Shown here: one piece after another, positions 10,571 through 19,263 of the stretch
How the letters are laid out: each line of letters opens with the position of its first letter
Numbering within the stretch: the stretch's first letter is position 1
NCBI GenBank assembly: GCA_020639075.1
Contig: JACKHI010000001.1
Span: 4,588,001-4,652,000, forward strand
Source: Phycisphaerales bacterium
GTDB taxonomy: Bacteria; Planctomycetota; Phycisphaerae; UBA1845; UTPLA1
Length of the DNA stretch: 64,000 nucleotides
Direction: 5' to 3'
The notes under the pieces: generated by a model
Databases searched by the model: none
What the model was told of the DNA's origin: nothing
Seen by the model: the letters and a program-made list of their open reading frames with translations, nothing else
Translations under genes and position numbers: made by a program

Positions 10571-10715
10571 TTTGAAATCTCAAATTTGAAATCCCAAGTT
10601 TGAGATCCCCAGTTTGAGATCCCAAATTTGAAATCCCAAGTATCGAGTCTCAGATACTCGAACTCAGATTTCAAATCTCAGATTCGAGATTTCAGACTTC
10701 AAGTTTGAGGTGCAG
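10571..10715. repeat. AT-rich 14-bp tandem repeats followed by degenerate inverted copies
   Basis: Five consecutive 14-bp units of the form TTTGARATCYCMAR occupy 10571-10640 exactly in register. They are followed to about 10715 by degenerate and partly inverted forms (ATTTCAAATCTCAGA, ATTCGAGATTTCAGA, AAGTTTGAGG). The tract is much more AT-rich than its surroundings and lies between the start of the zinc-ribbon gene and the end of the symporter gene. Confidence 0.85.
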
Positions 10716-10749
10716 ATTCTGGATTCGCAGTGCATTCCGTCGCATCCAA

Positions 10750-12588
10750 TTACTTTGTCCGCTTCATCTCGCCGGAATCGAGCCGTTTGAAGTAGTGATT
10801 CGCAGCGCGGATCAAGGTCGGCAGCAAGATCAGACATGCCGGCAGATTGCAGAAGACCGTCAGGCCGGTCATCGCGTCGGAGAAGTTATAAACGGGCTTG
10901 AACTGGCTGAACGTGCATCCGGCGAAGATGGCGATGACGAAGAGGATCTTGTACGGCAGGATCGCCGTTCGGCCGAGCAGGTACTCCGTCCCCTTTTCGC
11001 CGTAGTAGCTCCAGCTGATCATCGTGCTGAAGGCGAAGAGGCAGACGCCGATGAGGATGATCCACTTGCCGAATCCGACGAAGACGGTATCCAGCGCAAA
11101 CCGCGTGATCTCCGCGCCGTCGATGCCGAGATGGACGGGCTGGCCGACGCTGATTGCATTGAGTCGTTTCGCGAAGTCCTCGGGATCGTCGGCTTCGCCT
11201 TCGCGGCTGATCGTGATGTCGATCTCGCCGAGCTTTGCGATGTCCTCCGTCGGCATGTCGACAACCGATTTCGACGCCGCCGCCGGAAGCAGCTTCGGCG
11301 CTTTGCCCTGCTCGCGTTCGACGAGCACCCACAGCGACGTATGCGGATTGTTCAGCTCGGCGTAGTGCACGGCGCGCAGGTTCTCGGGGATGTCCTTCGA
11401 CGGTGTCATCGCGACGCGAACCGTGTCGCCGTCGATGGCGGCGACAGTGCCCACGGCAGGACGATTCCAGACGCCCGTGCTGAGGACGACGAGCGCCGTC
11501 ATCGTGCAGATGATGATCGTGTCGATAAAGGGGCCCATCGCGGCGACGATGCCTTCGCGGACGGGTTCGTCCGTCTTGGCGGCGGCATGCGCGATGGCGG
11601 CCGAGCCCTGGCCGGCTTCGTTCGAGAACAATGCGCGCTTCAGGCCGAGTTCGAATGCGAGATAGACGCTGACGCCGGCGAATGCGCCTTCACCCGCGGC
11701 CGGATTGAACGCGCTCTTGAAAATCAGGGCGAACATCGCGCCGATCTGGTCCATGTTCTGGAAGATAACGACGAGAGAACCGACGACGTAGAGGACGCAC
11801 ATGCCCGGGACGAGTTTCGATGCGACGTTTCCGATGCGTTTGATGCCGCCGATGATTACGAGTGCGACGAGGAACGCGATCACGGCGCCCGACAACTTGG
11901 GATCGACGCCAAACGTAGACAACTGATTGCCGACGTTCCAGCTTTGAAACATGTTGCCGCCGCCAAAAGACGCAACCGCGATGACGAACGCGTAAATAAT
12001 CGCCATGGCCTTGAACAGGATCCACAGGCTGCTGCCGCGCGCTTTGTGCGGATCGACGAGGGCCTTCTGGATGTACCACATGGGGCCGCCGCGGACTTCG
12101 CCGCGCGCCGTGGGCTGCACGCCGTGCGCGGGCGGCGCCTCGCCTGCGTACTCGAGCGTTCGAGTCTCGGCGTCGCGCATCATGCCTGCCGGCGAACTCG
12201 CGTCGGGCACGTCTTCTTCGTCTCGAAACATCGTGGAGAGCGAGCACTCGACGAATTTCACGGCCATGCCGAAGAAGCCAACGACCCACATCCAGAAGAC
12301 GGCGCCAGGGCCGCCAAGCGTGACCGCGACGCCGACGCCGGCGATGTTGCCCAGACCGATCGTCGCGCTGAGAGCGGCGCAGAGCGCCTGGAAGTGAGAG
12401 ATGTGTCCCGCGTCCTCGGCGCGATCGTATTTTCCGCGGATGACCTGGATGCCATGAGTCAGTGCACGCCATTGCACGAGCTTGGAGACGATGGAGAACA
12501 GCAGGCCGCAGCCGAGCAACAGGAAAAAGAGGTAGGGCGTCCAGATGATGCCGTCAAACCAATCGGTGAATTCCTTGAAGCTCTGCAT
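10750..12588 (-). CDS. Sodium:alanine symporter (AGCS family) with extra soluble insertion
   Basis: 612 residues, against about 450-540 usual for AGCS proteins, which bring alanine or glycine into the cell with Na+. Family segments ATIGLGNIAGVGVAVTLGGP, GPMWYIQKAL, SNEAGQGSAAIAHAAA and SWSYYGEKGTEYLLG are all present. A non-membrane insertion of about 125 residues lies at roughly 372-500, between TALVVLSTGVWN and FGKWIILIGVCLF, and a shorter one (about 40 residues, acidic) follows FRDEED. ATG 12588 has GGGAG 6 nt upstream; the frame opens earlier at 12654. The GT2 gene lies 84 nt upstream on the same strand. Confidence 0.9.
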   Translation of the reverse strand: MQSFKEFTDWFDGIIWTPYLFFLLLGCGLLFSIVSKLVQWRALTHGIQVIRGKYDRAEDAGHISHFQALCAALSATIGLGNIAGVGVAVTLGGPGAVFWMWVVGFFGMAVKFVECSLSTMFRDEEDVPDASSPAGMMRDAETRTLEYAGEAPPAHGVQPTARGEVRGGPMWYIQKALVDPHKARGSSLWILFKAMAIIYAFVIAVASFGGGNMFQSWNVGNQLSTFGVDPKLSGAVIAFLVALVIIGGIKRIGNVASKLVPGMCVLYVVGSLVVIFQNMDQIGAMFALIFKSAFNPAAGEGAFAGVSVYLAFELGLKRALFSNEAGQGSAAIAHAAAKTDEPVREGIVAAMGPFIDTIIICTMTALVVLSTGVWNRPAVGTVAAIDGDTVRVAMTPSKDIPENLRAVHYAELNNPHTSLWVLVEREQGKAPKLLPAAASKSVVDMPTEDIAKLGEIDITISREGEADDPEDFAKRLNAISVGQPVHLGIDGAEITRFALDTVFVGFGKWIILIGVCLFAFSTMISWSYYGEKGTEYLLGRTAILPYKILFVIAIFAGCTFSQFKPVYNFSDAMTGLTVFCNLPACLILLPTLIRAANHYFKRLDSGEMKRTK

Positions 12589-12672
12589 GTTTCTCCCTCG
12601 ACAGGCGGCGCGAACGAATGGCGGAATGATGCGGGAATCACTCCTCTGTCGCAAACATAAAGGCCAAGAATG

Positions 12673-13386
12673 CTATTTCGAGGTGCGCGGCGTGGATCGT
12701 CGAAACCAATGGCGGCCGATCGTCGAGAGGATCCAGTAGCCGGCCTTCATCGAGCCTCGAATCGTACCGCCGATCTTGCTTTGGCCGATACGCCGCTTGT
12801 AGTGGACGCTTACTTGTTCGATTCGCAGGCGTTCCTGCAGCGCGCGGATCTGCATTTCGACGGTCCATCCGAATGCGCGATCCTGCATCGCGATCTGGTC
12901 GAGGCTCGACTTTCGAATGGCGCGGAACGGCCCCAGATCGCGATAGCGATATCCCCAGCGGAGCCACATGAGCCGTGTTGCAAGCCAGTTGCCGAATCGC
13001 TGTTGGGGAGACAACGCTCCCGATTCAACGGATTCCGCGTCACGCGTCGCGATGACGAGATCGGCCCGATTTTCGAGTATGGGCCTGACGAGCTCGATGG
13101 CGCGAGTCAGGTCGTCGCTGGCGTCCGCGTCGACGAAAAGCACGACTTCGATATCGGGGCGAATCCTCTGCATCGCCGCCCAGCACGCCGCACCGTAGCC
13201 GCGCCGGGGTTCGTAGACGACTTCGGCGCCGAAGGACCGGGCGACGTCGGCGGTCGCGTCAGTCGATCCGTTGTCGCCGACAATGACCTGGCCTGGCGCC
13301 AGGGACGCAATCTGGGGCAGGACGACACGCAAGGACGCCTCTTCATTGAGGGCCGGCATGATCACGCACACTGTGTTCATTGTCAT
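12673..13386 (-). CDS. Family 2 glycosyltransferase
   Basis: 237 residues from ATG 13386 (MTMNTVCVIMPALNEE). GT-A fold with the nucleotide-binding start VIMPALNEEASL, the DXD-type motif VDADASDD, and RDLGPFRAIRK plus GWTVEMQIRA, typical of small dolichol-phosphate-mannose-synthase-like GT2 enzymes. There is no membrane domain. An upstream TTG at 13455 is possible but adds residues unlike the family. It precedes the AGCS symporter on the same strand; a functional link is not evident. Sugar specificity cannot be predicted. Confidence 0.85.
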   Translation of the reverse strand: MTMNTVCVIMPALNEEASLRVVLPQIASLAPGQVIVGDNGSTDATADVARSFGAEVVYEPRRGYGAACWAAMQRIRPDIEVVLFVDADASDDLTRAIELVRPILENRADLVIATRDAESVESGALSPQQRFGNWLATRLMWLRWGYRYRDLGPFRAIRKSSLDQIAMQDRAFGWTVEMQIRALQERLRIEQVSVHYKRRIGQSKIGGTIRGSMKAGYWILSTIGRHWFRRSTPRTSK

Positions 13387-13553
13387 GCCTGTTCTCGCTT
13401 GCGCTTCGGGGCCCGCCTCGTGGGGGGTGAAGTCTCGAAAGTGCTTCAAGTCCAATTATGACAGATAGTTACAGTGAATCAAGGCGGTGGGTTCGCCGGG
13501 GCGGCGGCGAAGATCCCACGCGCCTGCAGGAACCGAGAGGCCGGCGCATCCGT

Positions 13554-13559
13554 TATAAT
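13554..13559 (+). promoter_or_regulatory. -10 box TATAAT
   Basis: A perfect TATAAT 82 nt before the start of the secreted HExxH gene at 13641 would give a leader of about 75 nt containing AAGGAG at 13634-13639. Confidence 0.45.
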
Positions 13560-13640
13560 GGAAATGCGTCCGATTGCTCGCGGGCAGCCACAAACCAGCG
13601 TGCGCGTTTGATGCGGCGCGCCTCCAGAACCTCAAGGAGC

Positions 13641-14804
13641 ATGAAAGTGCACATGCGACGAATTTCCATCGCGGCCATTCTCTTCGCGACTTCAGCCATT
13701 GCGTTCGGCAGTTTTGTTCCGTCGGCGTTCGCAAAGCCGAGTGATGACGACGAGTCGTCGTCGGGGAAACACAAGGTCGACATGAGCGACGTTCCTGCCG
13801 ATCCGCGCAATGAGCTGGTCAGCCTTCGCTACGTCGAGAAGCACATCGGCGAAGGATTCAAGGTTCGTCGAAGTCTGCACTACTCCATCATTTACAATAC
13901 AAGCGAAGAAGACGTCGCTGTGTTCGAATACGCGATCGAAAAGACCTATCGGGCGTGCGCCAAGTGGTGCATCGGCCTGGACATCGAAGTGCATCAACCG
14001 CCCGAGAAGCTCCTGACGCATTTCTTCAACGAATACAAGGAGTATGAGCGATACTCGCAGATCGTCGGCGGCCCGGTCAGTTCGCCGAATATCCTCGGCT
14101 ATTATGATCCGACGACCGACTACTCTTACTTCTACAACGTTCGCAACACACCGGCATTCAAGAACGCGAAACTCCAGATCGAGGAGACGATCAGTCAACT
14201 GGCGGACCAGCTCCGGCGTGGTGACGTGTCGTCCGATCAGAAGAAAGCGATTCGACGCCAGATTCTCGCGCTGCGAGCATCGCAAAACGGTATGAACACG
14301 TTCGGCGGCGACTTGACGGAAGAAGTTCTGCAGCACGAGGTCGCTCACCAGGTGCTGTTTCATATCGGTTTCCACAATCGGCAGGCCGCGCTGCAATTCG
14401 CCAATCCACGCTGGTTCGCCGAGGGTGTCGCCCAGCTCTTCGAGCCGATCGACGAAGGCGGCGGCTCCGGTTTCGGCAAGGTCAACAAGACAAAGGCTGC
14501 CGAATTCCACAACCTCGTCAAGCAGAATGCGCTTTATCCCGTGGATGGATTCGTTTCCGACATCAACTACTTCTTTACGGGCAATGTCGGCGGCATCGCC
14601 TATCCGCAATCGTGGGCGATTGCCCATTACCTGACTCGGACGAAACGAAAAGAGCTGAAGGCCTATATCGACGAGATCAACCGTCGCGATGGCGATTTCG
14701 AGATGACCGTCGAAGGGGAACTCGAACTCTTCCAGAAGCACTTCGGCAAGGTCGACGACGCCTGGGTCAAGCGCTGGAAGAAGTACATGGAACGCGTCAA
14801 CTGA
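13641..14804 (+). CDS. Secreted gluzincin-like HExxH protein (DUF1570-like)
   Basis: 387 residues. A signal peptide (RRISIAAILFATSAIAFG, then SAFA-KP) precedes a Ser/Asp-rich linker. HEVAH lies near residue 232, followed by the glutamate in FAEGVAQ about 30 residues later, as in DUF1570-type gluzincins. AAGGAG at 13634-13639 is only 1 nt from ATG 13641; the in-frame GTG 13647 and ATG 13653 have better spacing, so the start is uncertain by four residues. The arrangement of signal, linker, HExxH and NPRWFAEG matches the protein at 4824-6191. Probably an extracellular or periplasmic metallopeptidase; substrate unknown. Confidence 0.72.
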   Translation: MKVHMRRISIAAILFATSAIAFGSFVPSAFAKPSDDDESSSGKHKVDMSDVPADPRNELVSLRYVEKHIGEGFKVRRSLHYSIIYNTSEEDVAVFEYAIEKTYRACAKWCIGLDIEVHQPPEKLLTHFFNEYKEYERYSQIVGGPVSSPNILGYYDPTTDYSYFYNVRNTPAFKNAKLQIEETISQLADQLRRGDVSSDQKKAIRRQILALRASQNGMNTFGGDLTEEVLQHEVAHQVLFHIGFHNRQAALQFANPRWFAEGVAQLFEPIDEGGGSGFGKVNKTKAAEFHNLVKQNALYPVDGFVSDINYFFTGNVGGIAYPQSWAIAHYLTRTKRKELKAYIDEINRRDGDFEMTVEGELELFQKHFGKVDDAWVKRWKKYMERVN

Positions 14805-14865
14805 GACCCGCGTCGCGATGCTGAAGCAAGCACGTTTAGTCTAGAGTTTCCTGGTTCGAGTCAGA

Positions 14866-15993
14866 TTGGTACTCTTCCCATTCGCTTCCGACAACCTTAA
14901 CCCGCAGGTTCACTTGTCAGATTCTGTCGAACGACATTGGCCGAGCCGCATCGCGCAAGCCGGCACGCCGAGCGGTTGTCATCGGAGCGGTGAATCGCTG
15001 TTCGCTGCGCGCTGTCTCGCCATCTGCCTGTCGATTTTCATCGTTGCCGGCGCTGAGTGCGATCCGTCTTTGAGTAATGGCATCGCCCCGATGGGAGTGC
15101 CGCCAGGTGCGTCCGGCGTCGTCAATGCCGCAGACGAATTGCCGCCGCCTCCCGAAGGGGCCACGCCGAGCCCGGCCGCGACGGTTCTGGAGCAGCTTAC
15201 GTTGGAGCGGATCAACCGCGCGCGGCTCCTGCCCGCCGGCGAGGCGCTTCGTTTCGGCATCGCGCTGGACGAAGGGATTCCGGGCGCGATCGACGCGATG
15301 CCCAAGCAGGCCGTCGCCATGAACACGACGTTGCGCCGAACGGCGGCCGATCATTCCGAGGACATGTTGGCTCGCAATTACTTTGCGCATGACACGCCCG
15401 AAGGCGAAAGTCCCTTCGATCGGATGATCCGCAACGGTTATGTGTATGCCGCGGCCGGCGAAAACCTCGCGTGGCGCGGAACCACGGCGACGCTGGATCC
15501 GCTTCAGACAGTTGAACAGCAGCATCAGGACCTGTTCGTCGATCGCGATATTGCGAATCGTGGGCATCGCGTGACGATGCTGGATGCCGATTTTCGCGAA
15601 GTCGGCATCTCGGTTCAGCGCGGAAGCTTCACGCGCCAGGAAGACGGCATCACCTACTCAGACTCGATGATGATCACGCAGGACTACGGGACGATTCCAA
15701 TCAGCCCCGTCTTCGTGCTCGGCGTCGTTTATGACGACGTGAACCGGAACGGCCAATACGATCATGGCGAGGGGATCGCGAACACGGCCGTGACGCTGGA
15801 ATCGGTCGTGAAGACGACAAACGAAGGGGGCGGCTATACGTTTCGCGTCAACAATCCGGGAACGTATACGCTGAAGTTCTCCATCGGTCCGTCACAATCC
15901 GTCACGGTCAATGAAGACGATGCGAATATGAAGATTGACCTCGTCGATCGCAAGCGGCTCGTCGTCAACCTCGGACTCGGCAAACTCAACTGA
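14866..15993 (+). CDS. Secreted CAP (SCP-like) domain protein with C-terminal beta-sandwich
   Basis: 375 residues as drawn from TTG 14866; TTG at about 14911 is an alternative start. A hydrophobic segment (CLAICLSIFIVAGA) marks the secretion signal. A bacterial CAP domain follows: HSEDMLARNYFAHDTPEG, the GENLAW segment, and a later RGHRVTMLD stretch. The C-terminal ~90 residues (VLGVVYDDVNRNGQYDHGEG onwards) resemble an SdrD/Cna-B-like calcium-associated Ig fold. The CAP function in bacteria is unclear. The gene ends 1 nt before the start of the sialidase-like lipoprotein, so the two are probably co-translated. Confidence 0.75.
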   Translation: MVLFPFASDNLNPQVHLSDSVERHWPSRIAQAGTPSGCHRSGESLFAARCLAICLSIFIVAGAECDPSLSNGIAPMGVPPGASGVVNAADELPPPPEGATPSPAATVLEQLTLERINRARLLPAGEALRFGIALDEGIPGAIDAMPKQAVAMNTTLRRTAADHSEDMLARNYFAHDTPEGESPFDRMIRNGYVYAAAGENLAWRGTTATLDPLQTVEQQHQDLFVDRDIANRGHRVTMLDADFREVGISVQRGSFTRQEDGITYSDSMMITQDYGTIPISPVFVLGVVYDDVNRNGQYDHGEGIANTAVTLESVVKTTNEGGGYTFRVNNPGTYTLKFSIGPSQSVTVNEDDANMKIDLVDRKRLVVNLGLGKLN

Positions 15994-15994
15994 C

Positions 15995-17068
15995 ATGCTG
16001 TCCCCCAGGATCCTGATTGCCGGCGTTCTTCTTGGTGTCATGCCGGCATTAAACCTCGCGTGTCAACCGGTCTATCTCGATGCCGACGCGCTCGGCCCGC
16101 TTCTTCTGTTGCCGTTGAGCGGCGCTTCCGAACCAATCGTCGCCACACGCCGGTACATCTTCGACGCCATTGACGGTCGTATCGGTCATCACGGCGTGAG
16201 TGTCGCCGCGTTTGATAACGGCGACCTGCTGGCCGCGTGGTATTCGTACGAAGGCCCCGACGAACTCGACGGCGCCGCGATTTTCACGGCACGGCTCAAT
16301 CACGGCGAAACGCAGTGGTCGCTGCCGAGAATGATCGACGGTCTTCCCGATCGATCGGCGAATCCACTGCTTTTCTTGGATGGCCAGACCGTGCGTTTGT
16401 TGTTCGCGCATGCACCGCACTTATGGTGGAGCGCATCGCTGATGGCCAGTGAATCGACGGACGGCGGCGAGACTTGGTCGGCGCCGCGGGATATCGGGGC
16501 CGGCTTGGGATCGAATGTCCGCAATCCGCCGATTCGGCTCGATGATGGTTCGTGGCTGCTTCCGGCGTATTCGGATTTCTGGTTGAACGGATTTCTGCTG
16601 CGATCGACGGATGGCGTGCATTGGTGTCGCGGCGCGACGTTGGCGGTGGACGGTGAGAACCGACTGCTGCAGCCGGCGATCGCGCGCACCGATGGCGACG
16701 AATCGTTGTTGATGGTCGCGCGGAATCGCGGCGGGCATCGCATCTTTGCAGCGGCATCGGACGATAGGGGACTGACATGGACACGGCCCGTCGAGACAGA
16801 GTTTCCGAATCCCGACAGCGCAGTGGCGCTCCAACGACTGGCGGATGGATCGTTGTTGATGGTCTTCAACGACAGCGCTACGGATCGCGCGCCGTTAATA
16901 CTGGTTCGGTCGACGGATGGCGGCGAGACATGGGGAGAGCGGCAGGTGATCGCGGAGGGGGATGGCGACTACAGTTATCCGGCGATTGTGCAGACGCCGG
17001 ATTATTGCGTGCATGTCTTCTACAGCGAAGACAGATCGCGGATTGTGCAGGTCGTGTTGGAGATGTGA
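15995..17068 (+). CDS. Sialidase-like (BNR/Asp-box) lipoprotein
   Basis: 357 residues. A lipoprotein signal ends LNLAC with Cys23. The mature part is a sialidase-type propeller: ATRRYIFDAIDGRIGHHG, two STDGGETW Asp-boxes, a variant SDDRGLTW box, and the stretch NPPIRLDDGSWLLPAYSD. Such proteins hydrolyse terminal sialic acids or act as sugar-binding neuraminidase-like proteins. ATG 15995 follows the CAP gene's stop after one base, indicating translational coupling. Likely anchored at a membrane facing the periplasm or the outside. Substrate not provable. Confidence 0.75.
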   Translation: MLSPRILIAGVLLGVMPALNLACQPVYLDADALGPLLLLPLSGASEPIVATRRYIFDAIDGRIGHHGVSVAAFDNGDLLAAWYSYEGPDELDGAAIFTARLNHGETQWSLPRMIDGLPDRSANPLLFLDGQTVRLLFAHAPHLWWSASLMASESTDGGETWSAPRDIGAGLGSNVRNPPIRLDDGSWLLPAYSDFWLNGFLLRSTDGVHWCRGATLAVDGENRLLQPAIARTDGDESLLMVARNRGGHRIFAAASDDRGLTWTRPVETEFPNPDSAVALQRLADGSLLMVFNDSATDRAPLILVRSTDGGETWGERQVIAEGDGDYSYPAIVQTPDYCVHVFYSEDRSRIVQVVLEM

Positions 17069-17176
17069 TGTAATTGTGCGCCACGGCGTTGCATGCATGC
17101 TCGCCAATTCGATCAACTTCGCCGCCGACACTCTTGTGTAATCGTAATGATGGGCGGGAATCGCGCCCGATGCACT

Positions 17177-18490
17177 TCAGAATTCGGGGCGCTCTTCGAT
17201 GGCCGGAATGCAAACGACGGGGCCGCGGACGACATCGAGTTTGTTCATGACGTCGACGGCGCGATGCACGACATCGTCGCGCGTGACGTGCGTCGTCGCG
17301 ACGACGGGGACGCCTTCGCTGCCGGCGGAACCCTCCGGCGCGTGCTGCACGAGCGACGCGATGCTGATGCCTTCATCCGCAAGTACCTGTGCGATGCGGG
17401 CCATGCCGCCCGGACGGTCAACCAGCTCCACACGGATGTAGTGGGCCGTCTCATTCTCATCCGTTGGGACGACTCGCGCGGCTTTTGCACCGTCGGCGTA
17501 GGGCCCCAGTCGATCGAATGTCGCCTGTGCCGTTCCAATGGCAGTATCGATGATGTCGGCGACGACCGCGCTGGCCGTGGGACCGCCGCCGGCGCCGCGC
17601 CCGTAAAGGAGCACGTGACCGACGGCGTCGCCGTAGATGCTGACGGCGTTGAAGGCGCCGTCGACCTTGGCGAGCGGGTGCGACGAGGGAATGAACGTCG
17701 GCCGCACGCTGAGTTGCACGCCGGCGTCGACACGCTCGGCGACGGCGAGCAGTTTGCACGTATAGCCGAGCTCACGTCCTGCGATGAGATCCGTCAGTTG
17801 CAGGTCCTGGATCCCGCGGACCATCGGGATGGCGTTGAATGCGATGTTTTCGCGCATGGCGACGGACGCGAGAATCGCCAGTTTGTGGGCGGCATCCGTG
17901 CCGTCGATGTCGAGCGTCGGATCGGCCTCGGCGTAACCGAGCGACTGCGCCTTGGCGAGCGCGTCGGCGTAGGATGTTTGCCGATCGAGCATCTGCGTCA
18001 GGATGTAGTTGCACGTGCCGTTCAGGATGCCGTAGACGGCGGTGATCTCGTTTGCGATGAGCCCACGGCGAACGGCGTCGATGAGCGGAATGCCGCCGCA
18101 GACGGCGCCTTCGAATGTTATGCTGACGCCGGCACTGCGGGCGGCGGAGAATAGCGACGCCCCATGCTCCGCGAGCAGGGCCTTGTTCGCAGTGACGACG
18201 TGTTTGCGGTTGGCGATGGCTATATCGAGGATGCGCCTGGCCTCGTCGATGCCGCCCATCAGTTCGCAGACGATCGACACAGCCGGATCAGAGATCGCTG
18301 CCTCTGCATTCGATGAGAGCAGCGTCGACGGAATGCCTGGATCGCGCTTCTTGCCGGGATCGCGGACGACGACGTGTCGTACCTCGAGCGGCGCGCCGGC
18401 CAGATGTGTGAAGCGATCCTCGCGTGATGCAAGTATGCGGAATACTTGTGTTCCGACCGTCCCGCAACCTATCAGTGCAATGCCAGCCAT
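17177..18490 (-). CDS. hom: Homoserine dehydrogenase with ACT domain
   Basis: 437 residues. It reduces aspartate semialdehyde to homoserine in the Thr/Met pathway. The NAD(P)-binding start ALIGCGTVGTQVF, KHVVTANKALLAEHG, the signature GILNGTCNYILTQM, DIDGTDAAHKLAILA and a C-terminal ACT domain (VELVDRPGGMARIAQVLAD) are all seen. The ACT domain usually carries threonine feedback. ATG 18490 (MAGIALIG) is preferred to the upstream 18556 start. Not joined to an aspartokinase, although the first codons of the next, divergent frame resemble one. Confidence 0.95.
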   Translation of the reverse strand: MAGIALIGCGTVGTQVFRILASREDRFTHLAGAPLEVRHVVVRDPGKKRDPGIPSTLLSSNAEAAISDPAVSIVCELMGGIDEARRILDIAIANRKHVVTANKALLAEHGASLFSAARSAGVSITFEGAVCGGIPLIDAVRRGLIANEITAVYGILNGTCNYILTQMLDRQTSYADALAKAQSLGYAEADPTLDIDGTDAAHKLAILASVAMRENIAFNAIPMVRGIQDLQLTDLIAGRELGYTCKLLAVAERVDAGVQLSVRPTFIPSSHPLAKVDGAFNAVSIYGDAVGHVLLYGRGAGGGPTASAVVADIIDTAIGTAQATFDRLGPYADGAKAARVVPTDENETAHYIRVELVDRPGGMARIAQVLADEGISIASLVQHAPEGSAGSEGVPVVATTHVTRDDVVHRAVDVMNKLDVVRGPVVCIPAIEERPEF

Positions 18491-18768
18491 ATGGAATCCA
18501 ACGGCGAATGCGGGGCTCCGTGTGAGTTGGACGCAGCATAATTGACGAAGGTACATGTTCGCCTGATCACGGCAGTTCGGCCTATCAGTATCGAAAACGG
18601 CAGAAACTGCGCCATCATCCGTCGGGTTTGGCAGGATTAACCTTTTGACGACAAGGCAGTTGTGTGCGAATTCTAGTGGTCAAGTTTGGCGGCGCATCGG
18701 CCGATAACCTTCGAAGCACTGGAACGAATCGTTCGACGGGTCCCTCGTGGAATCGTGATGGGTTGAGC

Positions 18769-19224
18769 ATGGCGGAAACGCTGACTTTCCAATCGACGCT
18801 CTTTAGTGACGCGGCCTCGGCGATGCGATGCGGAATATATCGCGTGGCGCGGGTCCCGTTCGACGACAGCGAGACGGAGGACATCGTCCTCGTTCGGAAG
18901 GCGGCGATGCGAGCCGCCATGCGGCCGGCGGCATCGAATCGAACGGAGACGGGCTGTGAGGGCGATTCGGGGCCGGAGGCGGCGATTGCCCCCTCGAACG
19001 CGTCACTCGAACCCGTCAACACGCACAGTGTCTCCAAGAGGCCGCCCAAGCGGATCGGCAACGGCAAGCTGGTTTCGATGCGCGTCCAGTGGCGACCGGG
19101 CGACCCGTTCGGTCAGGCGGCGCGGGCGCCGGCGCGAGGATTCGAGTGGAATCGGATGTTCAGATCGGCATGCGTGACGGCTGTGAGCGGTCTCATACTT
19201 GTCTGGCTGCTCCACATCGCCTGA
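18769..19224 (+). CDS. Hypothetical protein with C-terminal membrane anchor
   Basis: 151 residues from ATG 18769; the same frame opens at GTG 18664, which would add 35 residues beginning RILVVKFGGASA. The protein has Arg/Ala-rich middle segments and a C-terminal hydrophobic helix (CVTAVSGLILVWLLHIA), suggesting a tail-anchored protein. No family recognised. It lies 39 nt before the next gene on the same strand and may be co-transcribed. A minus-strand frame overlaps but has no features; the strand choice is moderate. Confidence 0.4.
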   Translation: MAETLTFQSTLFSDAASAMRCGIYRVARVPFDDSETEDIVLVRKAAMRAAMRPAASNRTETGCEGDSGPEAAIAPSNASLEPVNTHSVSKRPPKRIGNGKLVSMRVQWRPGDPFGQAARAPARGFEWNRMFRSACVTAVSGLILVWLLHIA

Positions 19225-19263
19225 GTCACGGCGATGGCACGTTTGCGCAGGAGGCGCAGTTCG

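Noticed and set aside
10705..12660. Plus-strand frame of 651 codons
   Set aside because: Antisense shadow of the AGCS symporter, without RBS or protein-like motifs.
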